A DNA stretch of 64,000 bases from UBA5195 sp034432755 (lineage in GTDB: Bacteria > Chloroflexota > Anaerolineae > Anaerolineales > Villigracilaceae), in assembly GCA_034432755.1 (NCBI GenBank), contig DAOUBQ010000074.1, positions 1-64,000 of the forward strand. The letters run 5' to 3'. The notes beneath the pieces are model-generated. The model worked only from the letters and a program-made list of their open reading frames with translations, ran no database searches and was not told the origin of the DNA. Positions 50,565-59,541 of the stretch are shown here, one piece after another. The stretch's first letter is position 1. The number at the start of each line of letters is the position of its first letter. The position numbers and the translations under genes were made by a program.

Positions 50565-51473
50565 ATGACCACACCCTCCATTACCTTTCAACAAGGCCTC
50601 GGACGCTGGGCCGGTAACGCCGAAGTGTTCGACACCGCCGGGCATTTTTTAGGCAACGGCGCCGATTACCGTAACGTGCAATCGCTGGACGGCAAACGCG
50701 TGCGGATTGATGTCTCCTTCGTAGGCCCGTTCAAACACAGCGGCCATTACTTTATTCAAGAACAATCCGACCACCGTATCTACGAGGGCCCGGCCAACAT
50801 CGGCTACGCCGAAACCCTCAGCGAAACGCTGGTAGATGCCAATGCCTACTGGCCCGCGCTTGGGTTAAGCCAGCGATTTTTCTTGATGGTGGTGAATGGA
50901 AAGATGCAGCTCTCTCTGGCGCAAATGTCGCGCGGCGAACACCTCATGTATGTGGTGGTCGGGCAAAACGACCGCGTGCCGGCCGAAGCACCCAACCCAC
51001 AGCCAACCCTGGTAAGCGGCACACACTACGACCTGCAAACAGACCCAACCAGCGGGCGCGGCGAAATCCTGCTCCACCGCCCAGGCACCTGGACAGGCCG
51101 CCTGACCGCCCTCGACGAACAACGCCAGCCGCTTGGCACGTTTGAATACCACGAACACCTGCAAACCATCAGCCCAAACACCTTCACGCTCACCGTGCAA
51201 GCCAGCGCCTTTGACCACGCTACCCGGCAAGCCACACTACGCACCAATCACTGGCAAGCCTGGACCGACGCTGAAAGCGGCCTGGCCGGCACTTACTCGC
51301 TCAGCGGCGGGCGCGCCCTGAGCGGACAGTTTTACCACCACTCCGTCCATCTGCGCTGTTGGCGGCGCGAAGTGGTCACACTGGATGGCCGACTCAAAGC
51401 CACCGTGCAACACTGGTATCGCGGTGGACAAAGAATCGGCTCGCAATTTGGTGTGTTAACCTTTACCCCATGA
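50565..51473 (+). CDS. Two-domain beta-rich island-family protein
   Basis: 302 aa, two halves. Half 1 (about 8-150) opens with LGRWAGNAEVFDTAGHFLG and holds DHRIYEGPANIG. Half 2 (about 160-302) opens with HRPGTWTGRLTALDEQRQPL and ends with GGQRIGSQFGVLTFTP. Half 2 matches the second half of the 55109 protein (shared QRQPLG/QQQPLG and FGVL ends). Probably a tandem lipocalin-like fold. No enzyme motif seen. The stop overlaps the next ATG (ATGA). Confidence 0.65.
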   Translation: MTTPSITFQQGLGRWAGNAEVFDTAGHFLGNGADYRNVQSLDGKRVRIDVSFVGPFKHSGHYFIQEQSDHRIYEGPANIGYAETLSETLVDANAYWPALGLSQRFFLMVVNGKMQLSLAQMSRGEHLMYVVVGQNDRVPAEAPNPQPTLVSGTHYDLQTDPTSGRGEILLHRPGTWTGRLTALDEQRQPLGTFEYHEHLQTISPNTFTLTVQASAFDHATRQATLRTNHWQAWTDAESGLAGTYSLSGGRALSGQFYHHSVHLRCWRREVVTLDGRLKATVQHWYRGGQRIGSQFGVLTFTP

Positions 51474-52267
51474 ACGCGCAACCCTCCTTTCTGGGCAATT
51501 GGCTGGTGAGCGAATATGTATATACCCCTTGCGGTGAATGGGTTGGCCTGGTTCGGCAAAGGCGCAGCCTGCAACGCCAAGGAGAACACATCCGTGTCCT
51601 GCAAGTTTGTGAACCGCTCGAAACCCCGCCTCACCTTTCCCCTCGCGCCAGAGAGACCGCCGAAGTGATAAACCGCCGCACAGGAACCTTTCTTTTCGAT
51701 TTAGAACTAAACGGACAATCACGCCGCTACCTGGGACCCGATGTATTAGGCGGCGGCTTTGCCTGGAAAGAAGGCGTACTCACCGCGCGCGGAATCTGGC
51801 CGCGCTTTGGCTGCAACTTCACCTCCTACTCCTTCTTGCTCCACCCCCAAAGGCAACTTACCGGCGGAAAGTTCTTTCAGGCCAACTACGAAATTGCCAC
51901 CCTGGTAGGCGTGGCCGTTCCCGAAACGCAAGAGTGGCCGCAACTCACTGCCGCGCCCACCGTAACCGGCAGCGGCACGCAATGGACAGTTTCTGCCACC
52001 GGCGAGATGCTCACCTCCACTCCGCTTCACAGCGCCGAACTCGAACAGCGTAAAGCCCAACTCACTTTCCAGCAGCAATCGTATGGCGCGCTGCGCGAAA
52101 TCGAAGCCGTCAGCGCCCCCGGTGAAACGGTCTCCATCCTCGAAATCAGCGATGCCGAAAGCGGCGCACAAGCCTTCCTCTGGAAAATCTTTCAGGGCGA
52201 ATGCCTGCAACGGGTGGAAATTGGTCTACTCCAAGCCGATTCAGACAACGCCAGGTCCAAAAACTGA
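51470..52267 (+). CDS. Beta-rich island-family protein with GPDxxG motif
   Basis: 265 aa from ATGA overlap. FLGNWLVSEYVYTPCGEW opens the first sheet; RRYLGPDVLGGGFAWKEGVL (the GPDxxG signature shared with 55109) follows near residue 83. The second half has a weaker repeat (TQWTVSATGEMLTSTPL, SILEISDAESGAQAF). Unknown function; probable ligand-binding protein of the same family. Confidence 0.62.
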   Translation: MNAQPSFLGNWLVSEYVYTPCGEWVGLVRQRRSLQRQGEHIRVLQVCEPLETPPHLSPRARETAEVINRRTGTFLFDLELNGQSRRYLGPDVLGGGFAWKEGVLTARGIWPRFGCNFTSYSFLLHPQRQLTGGKFFQANYEIATLVGVAVPETQEWPQLTAAPTVTGSGTQWTVSATGEMLTSTPLHSAELEQRKAQLTFQQQSYGALREIEAVSAPGETVSILEISDAESGAQAFLWKIFQGECLQRVEIGLLQADSDNARSKN

Positions 52268-52268
52268 C

Positions 52269-53198
52269 ATGGTACGCGCCCTGTTTCACGCCATCCAACT
52301 GCCACAGGCCAACCCGCCTTGGAACAGCCTGCACCTTAAAATCTACTACCCTGCTGCGTCCACCGGCAGCCAGGCCGAACGCATGACCGGCACGTTTCTC
52401 GCCGAGCGCACCCGCGCTCCATTTGGCGTGCTGATATTCTTCAACGGCATCAACGTCAACATCGAAAGTTATCACTGGCTGGCAATCAAACTGACCGAAT
52501 CTGGCTGGGTGACGGTGTTATACACACACATTGCCGAAACCCTGCCCGGCAACATCGGCATCTCCCCCGGCCTCGACCTGACACGCATTCGGCCTGAAAC
52601 CTACGGCCACGGTCCCACCTGCCCGGCCATTGCGCCCATTCTCAACCTGCTTGCTCAAACCCAACAGCAAGAAACACACCCGCTTTATGGCGCACTCAAC
52701 TTAAATCACATCGTCTTAGGCGGTCATTCGGCAGGCGGCACAGTGGCCCTGCAAAATGCCCAACACTTCCCACAAGTCCAATCGGCCTTTGCTTACGCCG
52801 GGCATACGGTGGCATCCAGCCTGTTAGGGTTTCCCGAACGAACCGCGCTGCCCATTGGGCCCAAGCCCGTCCTGCTCTTGCAAGGCGACCAAGACGGCGT
52901 CATCGCCGCCAGCCGTGAGCGCTACACAACCAGCGGAGACGATTTCGACCCTGTGGCCCACACCTTTGCCCAAGCCGTCAGCCCGCTGCCAGGTTCCCCC
53001 TCTTATCATGTCATCCTACGCGGCGCAAATCATTTCTCCATAGCCCACCCGCTCGATCGCAGCACCGCGCGCGCGTTTTTAGACCTGCCAACAACACGCC
53101 CCGCCGCTCAAATCCGCGCGCAAATTTTCCGGCTCATCCTGGCCTTCCTGGGCGGCCAACCGCTCCAAGGCAAGCACATCGTCATCCGGCGCAAATAA
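52269..53198 (+). CDS. Alpha/beta hydrolase, chlorophyllase/dienelactone-hydrolase-like
   Basis: 309 aa from the ATG two bases past the previous stop. GVLIFFNGINVNIESYHWLA is the oxyanion region, the nucleophile elbow is GGHSAGGTVAL (Ser near residue 160), Asp is in LLLQGDQDGVI and His in GANHFSIAHP. It resembles plant chlorophyllases and related PET-hydrolase-like proteins in layout (GHSxGG). Removing phytol or the methyl ester from a chlorophyll derivative would suit the neighbouring oxygenase and RCCR-like genes. This substrate is inference. Confidence 0.8.
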   Translation: MVRALFHAIQLPQANPPWNSLHLKIYYPAASTGSQAERMTGTFLAERTRAPFGVLIFFNGINVNIESYHWLAIKLTESGWVTVLYTHIAETLPGNIGISPGLDLTRIRPETYGHGPTCPAIAPILNLLAQTQQQETHPLYGALNLNHIVLGGHSAGGTVALQNAQHFPQVQSAFAYAGHTVASSLLGFPERTALPIGPKPVLLLQGDQDGVIAASRERYTTSGDDFDPVAHTFAQAVSPLPGSPSYHVILRGANHFSIAHPLDRSTARAFLDLPTTRPAAQIRAQIFRLILAFLGGQPLQGKHIVIRRK

Positions 53199-53240
53199 GT
53201 GAGGCATAAGCCTTCCCAGTTCACAAAAGGAGTAAAACCT

Positions 53241-54368
53241 ATGCTCAAAAACTTTTGGTGGCCTCTTGAATTTTCGCACATCGTTAAAGATAAACCCCTG
53301 CGCGTCACCGCGCTGGAGCAGGAGTTTGTCCTATACCGCACGCCCGATGGAAAGGCACATGTCTTGAGCGATTTGTGCGTGCATCGCGGCGGGGCGCTCT
53401 CCGATGGCTGGATGAACGGCGAATGCATCGTTTGCCCCTATCACGGCTGGGAATACAAGCCCGACGGCGCCTGCACGAAAATCCCAGCCCATCCCGATAT
53501 GGCGCCGCCCAAAAAAGCGCGCGTCGATTCTTACCCCACCATCGAACGCTACGGCTACATTTGGGCCTTCTTGGGTGACTTGCCAGAAGCAGAACGCCCC
53601 CCCTTCCCTGAATTGCCCTATTTCGACAACCCGCAATTTCGCGTCATTCGCGGCACGTTTGAGTGGCCGGTCTACTACGAGCGCGCGCTCGAAAACTCCC
53701 TCGATGCCGCACACGCGCCCTTCGTGCATGGCGGCGCCTTTGGCAACCGCGAAGAACCCGATATCCCCGATTACGAAGTCACCACATACCCCCTGGGCGC
53801 CGAAATGACCGTCACCCTCAAACCGCCCAAGCGCAACATCAAAGGGCTATGGAATCGGCTCTACAAAGAAGACCGCCCCGGCGTAAAAACCCGCGCCGCT
53901 TTCTGGATGCCCTGCATGACTCTGCTAGAAGTGAACCTGCCAATGGGCCTGATGGTCTTATTCAACTTCCACCTGCCTGTAGACGAATACAAAACCATCA
54001 CCAAATGGACACAAATGCGCACCTTCTTTAAGGGAAGTTGGGCCGATGGCGATGCGCTCAAGCGCGTCTTAAAAATTTTCAATCAAGATTACCCCGTTGT
54101 GCTTTCGCAACGCCCCGAATTGCTGCCCTACGACATCGGCGCAGAACTCTCGGTCAAATCGGATGGCATTCAAATTGCCTATCGCCGTATGCGCCAAAAA
54201 TATATTGACATGGGCTGGCAAATTGACTTGCACCGCATTCAACAAGAATATGGACGTCAGCGCGCCGTTGTCATCCCCTCACCTGCCCGCCGCGAAGTCC
54301 CCGAACTCGCACGCGCCTGGGTTCTCAAAGAAGTCCCAACCGTACAAGTTGGCAAGACCAACGATTAA
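53241..54368 (+). CDS. Rieske-type non-heme iron oxygenase
   Basis: 375 aa from ATG behind AAAAGGAG. The Rieske cluster ligands are in DLCVHRGGAL and CPYHGWEY (residues about 49-75). The mononuclear iron site is ENSLDAAHAPFVHG near 155. It belongs to the single-component-like oxygenase alpha subunits related to carbazole, vanillate and pheophorbide a oxygenases; it lacks the C-terminal membrane helix and CxxC of plant PaO. In context it may open a tetrapyrrole macrocycle or demethylate a product. No dedicated ferredoxin or reductase gene is seen nearby. Confidence 0.9.
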   Translation: MLKNFWWPLEFSHIVKDKPLRVTALEQEFVLYRTPDGKAHVLSDLCVHRGGALSDGWMNGECIVCPYHGWEYKPDGACTKIPAHPDMAPPKKARVDSYPTIERYGYIWAFLGDLPEAERPPFPELPYFDNPQFRVIRGTFEWPVYYERALENSLDAAHAPFVHGGAFGNREEPDIPDYEVTTYPLGAEMTVTLKPPKRNIKGLWNRLYKEDRPGVKTRAAFWMPCMTLLEVNLPMGLMVLFNFHLPVDEYKTITKWTQMRTFFKGSWADGDALKRVLKIFNQDYPVVLSQRPELLPYDIGAELSVKSDGIQIAYRRMRQKYIDMGWQIDLHRIQQEYGRQRAVVIPSPARREVPELARAWVLKEVPTVQVGKTND

Positions 54369-54385
54369 ACCTTATGGAGAATTTT

Positions 54386-55108
54386 ATGTCGCTGCCGCAA
54401 AGCCTCTCCCTAACGACTTTGGAGAAAATCCAAACCCGCTTTCAAATGACAGAAATCGGCGCGCCGTTTCGCACCCTCACCTCGCCCATCAGTCCGGCCC
54501 CGGTTGGTTCAGTGCGGCTCTTCGGTGGAGAAAAAGTAGCCAAAATGGTTTACATTGGGTTGGTGGTGCCGCCCATCGGGCTAGATTCGCACATGATTTT
54601 TGCGTTCACCCCACCCCCTAGCCCCATCCCCCACTTCACACTCGATTCAGTGTTGGCCGGGCCGCATTTTGCCTTTCACCTCGATTTGATTCCCCGCGCC
54701 GACCTGGGCGCCAACCTGGCCTACATGAACGCCATCTTCGACCCGCTCACCCCCCTCTTTGAGACCGCCAAACAAATCGAGGGACTCTCACCGGCCCAAC
54801 TCGGACCCAAACAATACGCCCTCATGTCGCCTTGGATGCTGGCCTACCGCGCCACTGAAGCAGCCTTTGAGCAAATTCAAACCCCTATCAATGGCTACCT
54901 GGAGCGCTGGTTCGACCTGGTAGAACACGGCCTGCCAGCCGAGGCCATCCCTACCACCGATTTTGCCTCGCGCGACCGGCTGAACCGTGCCGCCATCTTC
55001 GACCCCACCGTAGATAAGGTCTGGGCGCAAGTTACGCGGCTGGTCGGCGAGGCGGCCAGCCAGGAAATGCGCACGATTTTGAAACATCAAGAACTGGAGC
55101 AAGCCTGA
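54386..55108 (+). CDS. Second, divergent RCCR/bilin-reductase-like protein
   Basis: 240 aa from the ATG with GGAGAATTTT upstream (an ATG at 54374 is weaker). It has the same order of elements as the 38816 protein: PHFTLDSVLAGPHFAFHLDL, PRADLGANLAYMN, SPWMLAYRATEAAFEQIQTP and LERWFDLVEHG, comparable to LDLPHRKDL and the SP segment of plant RCCR. Similarity is weaker, so the assignment is tentative. It lies directly behind the Rieske oxygenase gene, as PaO and RCCR act one after the other in plants. Confidence 0.55.
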   Translation: MSLPQSLSLTTLEKIQTRFQMTEIGAPFRTLTSPISPAPVGSVRLFGGEKVAKMVYIGLVVPPIGLDSHMIFAFTPPPSPIPHFTLDSVLAGPHFAFHLDLIPRADLGANLAYMNAIFDPLTPLFETAKQIEGLSPAQLGPKQYALMSPWMLAYRATEAAFEQIQTPINGYLERWFDLVEHGLPAEAIPTTDFASRDRLNRAAIFDPTVDKVWAQVTRLVGEAASQEMRTILKHQELEQA

Positions 55109-56047
55109 ATGAGCAACCAACCATCCAACTGGCAAAAGAAAATCGAAGGGGAATGGCATGGTTTGCCTTCCATTTTTGATGCCCAGGGCAATCACTGCGG
55201 CTACAACAAAGTCTACCGCGCCTCTGTGTTCAAAGATGGCAAAACCACCTACACCATGAACACCAAAATTCAAGATGGATTCAACGAATTGCTGCCGCGC
55301 CTCGAAGTTTCAGATACTTTCTCGTTTGGCGTAATAGATAGCGACCAGGACCGTATTTACCTCGGCCCCGATTTCATCGGCGCGGGACACCCCTACGGCA
55401 CGCTGGTAGATGCGCACTACTACTCCCCCGGCTGGACGGGCGACCTGCGCACCATGGTTCACATCCTGCCCGATGGCCAAACACAGGTCTATTCCTCACT
55501 GATTTTCGACGGACCCACCCTCTTCACCGTCTTCAATGGCATTTACAAAGTGGCCTTCGATTATCACGAAAACCCTGAAACCCGCGCACGCATAGACGCA
55601 CATTGCGAAGCCGAGCGCCTTCACGGGCGCAAGCCGCACATTTTGCCCCAAAAGAAAGCCGGTGTTTGGCAGGGCGAAATGCTCGTTTACAACGGTCAGC
55701 AGCAACCGCTTGGAATCAACGCCGTGCGCATCGCCTATCAGCCTCTCGACCTGCTGCGCGCCGAAATGACCGTCAACCTCAGCGGCGTGTTTTCTAAACA
55801 ATACACCTTTCGCCGTTACCGCAATGGCTGCCGCCACTTCTTTGAAGGCCCCGACCTGTTTGGCAATTCGATGGGCTACGGGCGGGCGCTTTACACCTCA
55901 CAGCATTTTTACGGTGAAGCGCTCAAAATTAAGGGCCGCGAGTTTCTGATTGACGATGACTTTTCGATGAGCGTCGTCTGGCAATTCTATCAATCGGACA
56001 GACTGCAATACACCACCTTTGGCGTTTTGGATTGGCAACCCGCCTGA
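55109..56047 (+). CDS. Two-domain beta-rich island-family protein with GPDxxG motifs
   Basis: 312 aa starting at the base after the previous stop. Half 1 contains DRIYLGPDFIGAGHPYGTLV, half 2 HFFEGPDLFGNSMGYGRALY, so the motif is present twice, and each half opens with a W-x-G strand (GEWHGLPSIF, GVWQGEMLVYNGQQ). This internal repeat defines the family also seen at 50565 and 51470. A lipocalin-like barrel is likely. No catalytic motif is recognised. Confidence 0.65.
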   Translation: MSNQPSNWQKKIEGEWHGLPSIFDAQGNHCGYNKVYRASVFKDGKTTYTMNTKIQDGFNELLPRLEVSDTFSFGVIDSDQDRIYLGPDFIGAGHPYGTLVDAHYYSPGWTGDLRTMVHILPDGQTQVYSSLIFDGPTLFTVFNGIYKVAFDYHENPETRARIDAHCEAERLHGRKPHILPQKKAGVWQGEMLVYNGQQQPLGINAVRIAYQPLDLLRAEMTVNLSGVFSKQYTFRRYRNGCRHFFEGPDLFGNSMGYGRALYTSQHFYGEALKIKGREFLIDDDFSMSVVWQFYQSDRLQYTTFGVLDWQPA

Positions 56048-56077
56048 ACAACCCATGTTCACACCAGGAGCAACCCT

Positions 56078-56893
56078 ATGAACAATGACGCCCCCAAGAC
56101 CATTGTCATCACCGGCTCCACGCAAGGCATTGGGTTTGGCCTGGCGCAAGAGCTGCTCAAGCGCGGTCAAAAAGTCGTCATCAGCGGGCGCAGCCCGACT
56201 ACGCTTCAACAGGCTTTGCAGGCACTGGGCGCGTTTTCGCCCAACGTGGCCGGCGCTCTGTGCGATGTCACCCGCCCGCAAGAGCATGAACAACTATTTG
56301 AATTTGCCCAAACAACCTTTGGCCGGGTAGATATTTGGGTGAACAATGCAGGCGTAGCGCATCCACAAGAAAAGGTGTGGCAGCTCGCGCCCGAAACGCT
56401 CCAAACGGTCATCACAACCAACGTACTGGGAACGCTCTACGGCACTCGCGCTGCCGCGCGCGCCATGCTCGCAAACGGCGGCGGGTGGATTTACAACCTG
56501 GAAGGCTTCGGCGCCAATGGCCGCCCGCGCCCCGGCATTTCGGTCTACGGCATGACCAAAGCTGCGGTTGCCTTCTTGAACAAATCGTTAATCCAAGAGT
56601 TGCAAGGCACGCCGGTTAAAGTGGCTGCCATTCAACCCGGCATGGTCATCACCCATCTGGTTACCGCGCAATACCCCAACCCCGCCGACCTGGAACGCGT
56701 CAGACCCATCTTCAACATCATTGCCAGCCGGGTCAGCGAGGTGACCCCCTGGCTGGCCGAAAGCATCCTCTCTAATCAAAAACACGGCGCGCTATTGCAA
56801 TTTCTGCCCGCCTGGAAACTTACCCTGCGATTTTTAACAGCCCCCTTCTCACAACGCAATGTGTTCGACGAACAGTCCAAGACCAATTCATAA
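56078..56893 (+). CDS. SDR-family oxidoreductase
   Basis: 271 aa classical SDR: TGSTQGIGFGLA, NNAGVAHP, YGMTKAAVAF (Tyr-x3-Lys). The Ser normally 12-13 residues before Tyr reads YNLEGFGANG, so the Ser appears replaced; this resembles chlorophyll b reductase/NYC1-like and other atypical SDRs. It may reduce a keto or formyl group on the island's substrate. AGGAGCAACC lies upstream of the ATG. Confidence 0.85.
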   Translation: MNNDAPKTIVITGSTQGIGFGLAQELLKRGQKVVISGRSPTTLQQALQALGAFSPNVAGALCDVTRPQEHEQLFEFAQTTFGRVDIWVNNAGVAHPQEKVWQLAPETLQTVITTNVLGTLYGTRAAARAMLANGGGWIYNLEGFGANGRPRPGISVYGMTKAAVAFLNKSLIQELQGTPVKVAAIQPGMVITHLVTAQYPNPADLERVRPIFNIIASRVSEVTPWLAESILSNQKHGALLQFLPAWKLTLRFLTAPFSQRNVFDEQSKTNS

Positions 56894-56905
56894 ATTCTGC
56901 CAACC

Positions 56906-58288
56906 ATGACATTTAACCCATCCGATTTCAAACGCGCCCTATCGCAATTTGCCTCCGGTGTCACCGTCGTCACCACAAGGCACGGCCAATCGCCGATTGG
57001 CGTCACCGCCAGCTCATTCACCAGCCTGAGCCTGGAACCGCCGCTGGTACTGGTTTCGCTTAACAAAAAACTGTTCACGCACAATGTCATCGCTGAAAGC
57101 GGCGTGTTTGCCATCAATGTACTTTCAGCGCAGCAATTGGAAATTGGCATGCGCTTTGCAGGACTCAAACCAGAAATTACAGACCGCTTCGCCGGACTAA
57201 AAACACAAACCGCCGTCACCGGCTGCCCGCTCCTACCCGATTCGCTGGCCTGGGTAGATTGCACCGTTTGGGCCATGTACGATGGTGGCGACCACACCAT
57301 CTTCGTTGGCGAGGTCAAAGACCTGTCGGTTTCCGATTTAGATATGCCACTCTTGTATCACAACCGCCTGTGGCGGCGCAGCGAAGCGCTCCACGTGCCA
57401 ACCGTGCCACTCGAAGCCACCCTGGTTGAAGTTGGCTTGCGCGATGGCATTCAGCGTGAGGAAAAATTCATTCCCACCGAAATGAAAATAGAGATGGCCC
57501 ACCGCCTGGCCGAGGCTGGTCTCAAACAAATTCAGGTCACCTCCTTCGTCAACCCCAAAATTGTGCCACAAATGGCCGATGCCGAAGAAGTGTTTGCCCG
57601 CCTGCCGCACACGCAGAGCGTCACCTTTAGCGCGCTGGTGCTTAACCTGAAAGGCCTGCAGCGAGCCATTGCCGCTGGGGTAAAGCAGGTAGAAATGGGC
57701 GTGCCAGCCAGCGAAACCCTGGCGCGCAAAAATGCCAACACCACCATCGAAGAAGGCCTGAACGAAACCGCCCAAATGATTCAACTTGCCAAACAGCATG
57801 GCATGCGCGTTCGGGCTGGCGTACAAGCAGCTTTTGGGTGCGCCTACGAAGGCAAAATTGACCCGGCCCGCGTGATTGCCATGGCGCGCCGCTTCCTGGC
57901 AATGGGAATTGACGAACTCGCCCTGGCCGATTCTGCCGGGCTGGGCAACCCGCAACTGGTGCGCCGCCTCGTGCAAGAAACCCTGCCCCTGGCCGGCAGC
58001 GTGCCGGTTGTTTTACACCTGCACGATACGCGCGGACAGGGGCTGGCAAACCTGCTTTCCGCCCTCAAATCGGGCGTAACCATGTTCGACACTTCCTTTG
58101 GCGGGCTGGGCGGCTGCCCGTTCATTCGCTCGGCCAAGGGCAACGTTCCCACCGAAGATACGGCCAACATGTTGCACGAAATGGGCATTGAGACCGGCGT
58201 TGACCTACCCAAAATCGCCGCTGTTTCACGCCAAATGGAAAACTTTCTGGGCAAAGAACTACCTGCCAAAATGCACAAACTCCTCTAA
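56906..58288 (+). CDS. Fusion: flavin reductase domain + HMG-CoA-lyase-like domain
   Basis: 460 aa in one uninterrupted frame. Residues 1-160 are a HpaC/FMN-binding split-barrel flavin reductase (FASGVTVVTTRHG, IGVTASSFTSLSLEPPLVLV, HTIFVGEV). Residues 170-460 are a DRE-TIM lyase: VEVGLRDGIQREEKFI, TSFVNPKIVPQMADAEEV, LHLHDTRGQG, GGLGGCPFIRSAKGNVPTED with the catalytic Cys. HMG-CoA lyases cleave 3-hydroxy-3-methyl acyl-CoA. The fused reductase could feed FADH2/FMNH2 to a partner monooxygenase. I know of no such common fusion. Confidence 0.88.
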   Translation: MTFNPSDFKRALSQFASGVTVVTTRHGQSPIGVTASSFTSLSLEPPLVLVSLNKKLFTHNVIAESGVFAINVLSAQQLEIGMRFAGLKPEITDRFAGLKTQTAVTGCPLLPDSLAWVDCTVWAMYDGGDHTIFVGEVKDLSVSDLDMPLLYHNRLWRRSEALHVPTVPLEATLVEVGLRDGIQREEKFIPTEMKIEMAHRLAEAGLKQIQVTSFVNPKIVPQMADAEEVFARLPHTQSVTFSALVLNLKGLQRAIAAGVKQVEMGVPASETLARKNANTTIEEGLNETAQMIQLAKQHGMRVRAGVQAAFGCAYEGKIDPARVIAMARRFLAMGIDELALADSAGLGNPQLVRRLVQETLPLAGSVPVVLHLHDTRGQGLANLLSALKSGVTMFDTSFGGLGGCPFIRSAKGNVPTEDTANMLHEMGIETGVDLPKIAAVSRQMENFLGKELPAKMHKLL

Positions 58289-58290
58289 CC

Positions 58291-59514
58291 ATGAAACTCA
58301 CCATTTCTGAAAAAATCATCTCCCAGCATGCCGGCCACACCACGCGCGCCGGAGCAATTGCCATCACCCGCATTGATGGCGTCATGGCAACCGACGCCAC
58401 CGCACCCTTTGCCATCCAGGCCTTTCGGCAAATGGGCGGCAAGCGGCTGTGGGATAGCACGCGCGTTTCACTGGTGATAGACCATGCCTCGCCCGCCCCC
58501 AACGAAACCGTGGCGAACTTACACAAACTCATGCGCGAATTCGCTGCCGAAATGGGCTGCCGCCTCTATGATGTGGGCGAAGGAATTTGTCATCAACTGA
58601 TGGTTGAAAACGAACACGTGCGCCCCGGCGACCTGTTCCTGGGCGCCGATTCACATACCCCCACCTATGGCGCGCTCAACGCCTTCGGCACGGGTGTTGG
58701 CTCCACCGACTTGGCCGGAGCAATGCTGACCGGTAAAACCTGGCTCAAAGTGCCAAAAACCATTCAAATCACCCTCAACGGTCCTCTCCAAAAAGGCGTC
58801 AGCGCCAAAGACGTGGTCCTGTTCCTCGTCAAACAACTTGGCTCAGATGGCGCAAATTACCAGGCCATAGAGTTCACCGGCGAAACCGTGCGCAACATGA
58901 CCCTCGCCAGCCGCATGGCACTTGCCAACATGAGCTCCGAAATGGGCGCCAAAACCGGCCTGGTAGACCCCTCTGGCCTCGACCTGTGGTATCCCTTTGA
59001 CCCCGTCTACCCCGATGAAGGCGCGGAGTATGCCCGCAAACAGACATTCGATGTCTCACACCTGCGTCCTCAAATTGCCAAACCACACTCGCCAGAAAAC
59101 GTTGTGCCAATTGACGAAGTGCTTGGCACAAAAATTCACTACGCCTTCATCGGTTCTTGCACCAACACCCGCCTCGAAGACCTGCACGCTGCCGCCCAGG
59201 TACTCAAAGGCAAAAAACTGACCGACACACGGCTGGTCATTGCCCCCGCCTCGCGGCGCATCTTTAACCAGGCTCTGCAAGATGGCACGATTCAGATTTT
59301 ATCGGAAGCCGGCGCCACCTTCATCACCTCTGGCTGTGGTCCCTGCGTAGGTTCACACCTCGGCGTGCCAGGCGATGGCGAGGTCGTTCTTTCCTCCACC
59401 AATCGCAACTTCCCAGGCCGCATGGGCAACCGCAAAGCGCAGGTGTACCTGGCCTCCCCGGCAGTAGTGGCCGCCTCGGCCCTGGCCGGTGAAATCGCTG
59501 AACCCCAAGAGTAA
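58291..59514 (+). CDS. Aconitase-superfamily hydro-lyase, large subunit (LeuC-like)
   Basis: 407 aa, 2 bases after the previous stop. The [4Fe-4S] ligands are in GSCTNTR and SGCGPCVG; substrate residues include HTPTYGALNAFGTGVGSTD and DHASPAPNE. It forms a heterodimer with the small subunit next door. Known members of the bacterial two-subunit type act on isopropylmalate, homoaconitate, citraconate or 2,3-dimethylmaleate. Lack of other leu genes and the catabolic setting favour a substituted-maleate hydratase. Confidence 0.92.
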   Translation: MKLTISEKIISQHAGHTTRAGAIAITRIDGVMATDATAPFAIQAFRQMGGKRLWDSTRVSLVIDHASPAPNETVANLHKLMREFAAEMGCRLYDVGEGICHQLMVENEHVRPGDLFLGADSHTPTYGALNAFGTGVGSTDLAGAMLTGKTWLKVPKTIQITLNGPLQKGVSAKDVVLFLVKQLGSDGANYQAIEFTGETVRNMTLASRMALANMSSEMGAKTGLVDPSGLDLWYPFDPVYPDEGAEYARKQTFDVSHLRPQIAKPHSPENVVPIDEVLGTKIHYAFIGSCTNTRLEDLHAAAQVLKGKKLTDTRLVIAPASRRIFNQALQDGTIQILSEAGATFITSGCGPCVGSHLGVPGDGEVVLSSTNRNFPGRMGNRKAQVYLASPAVVAASALAGEIAEPQE

Positions 59515-59541
59515 CCCGCAGCAGGCTGGAGATTACCTCGT

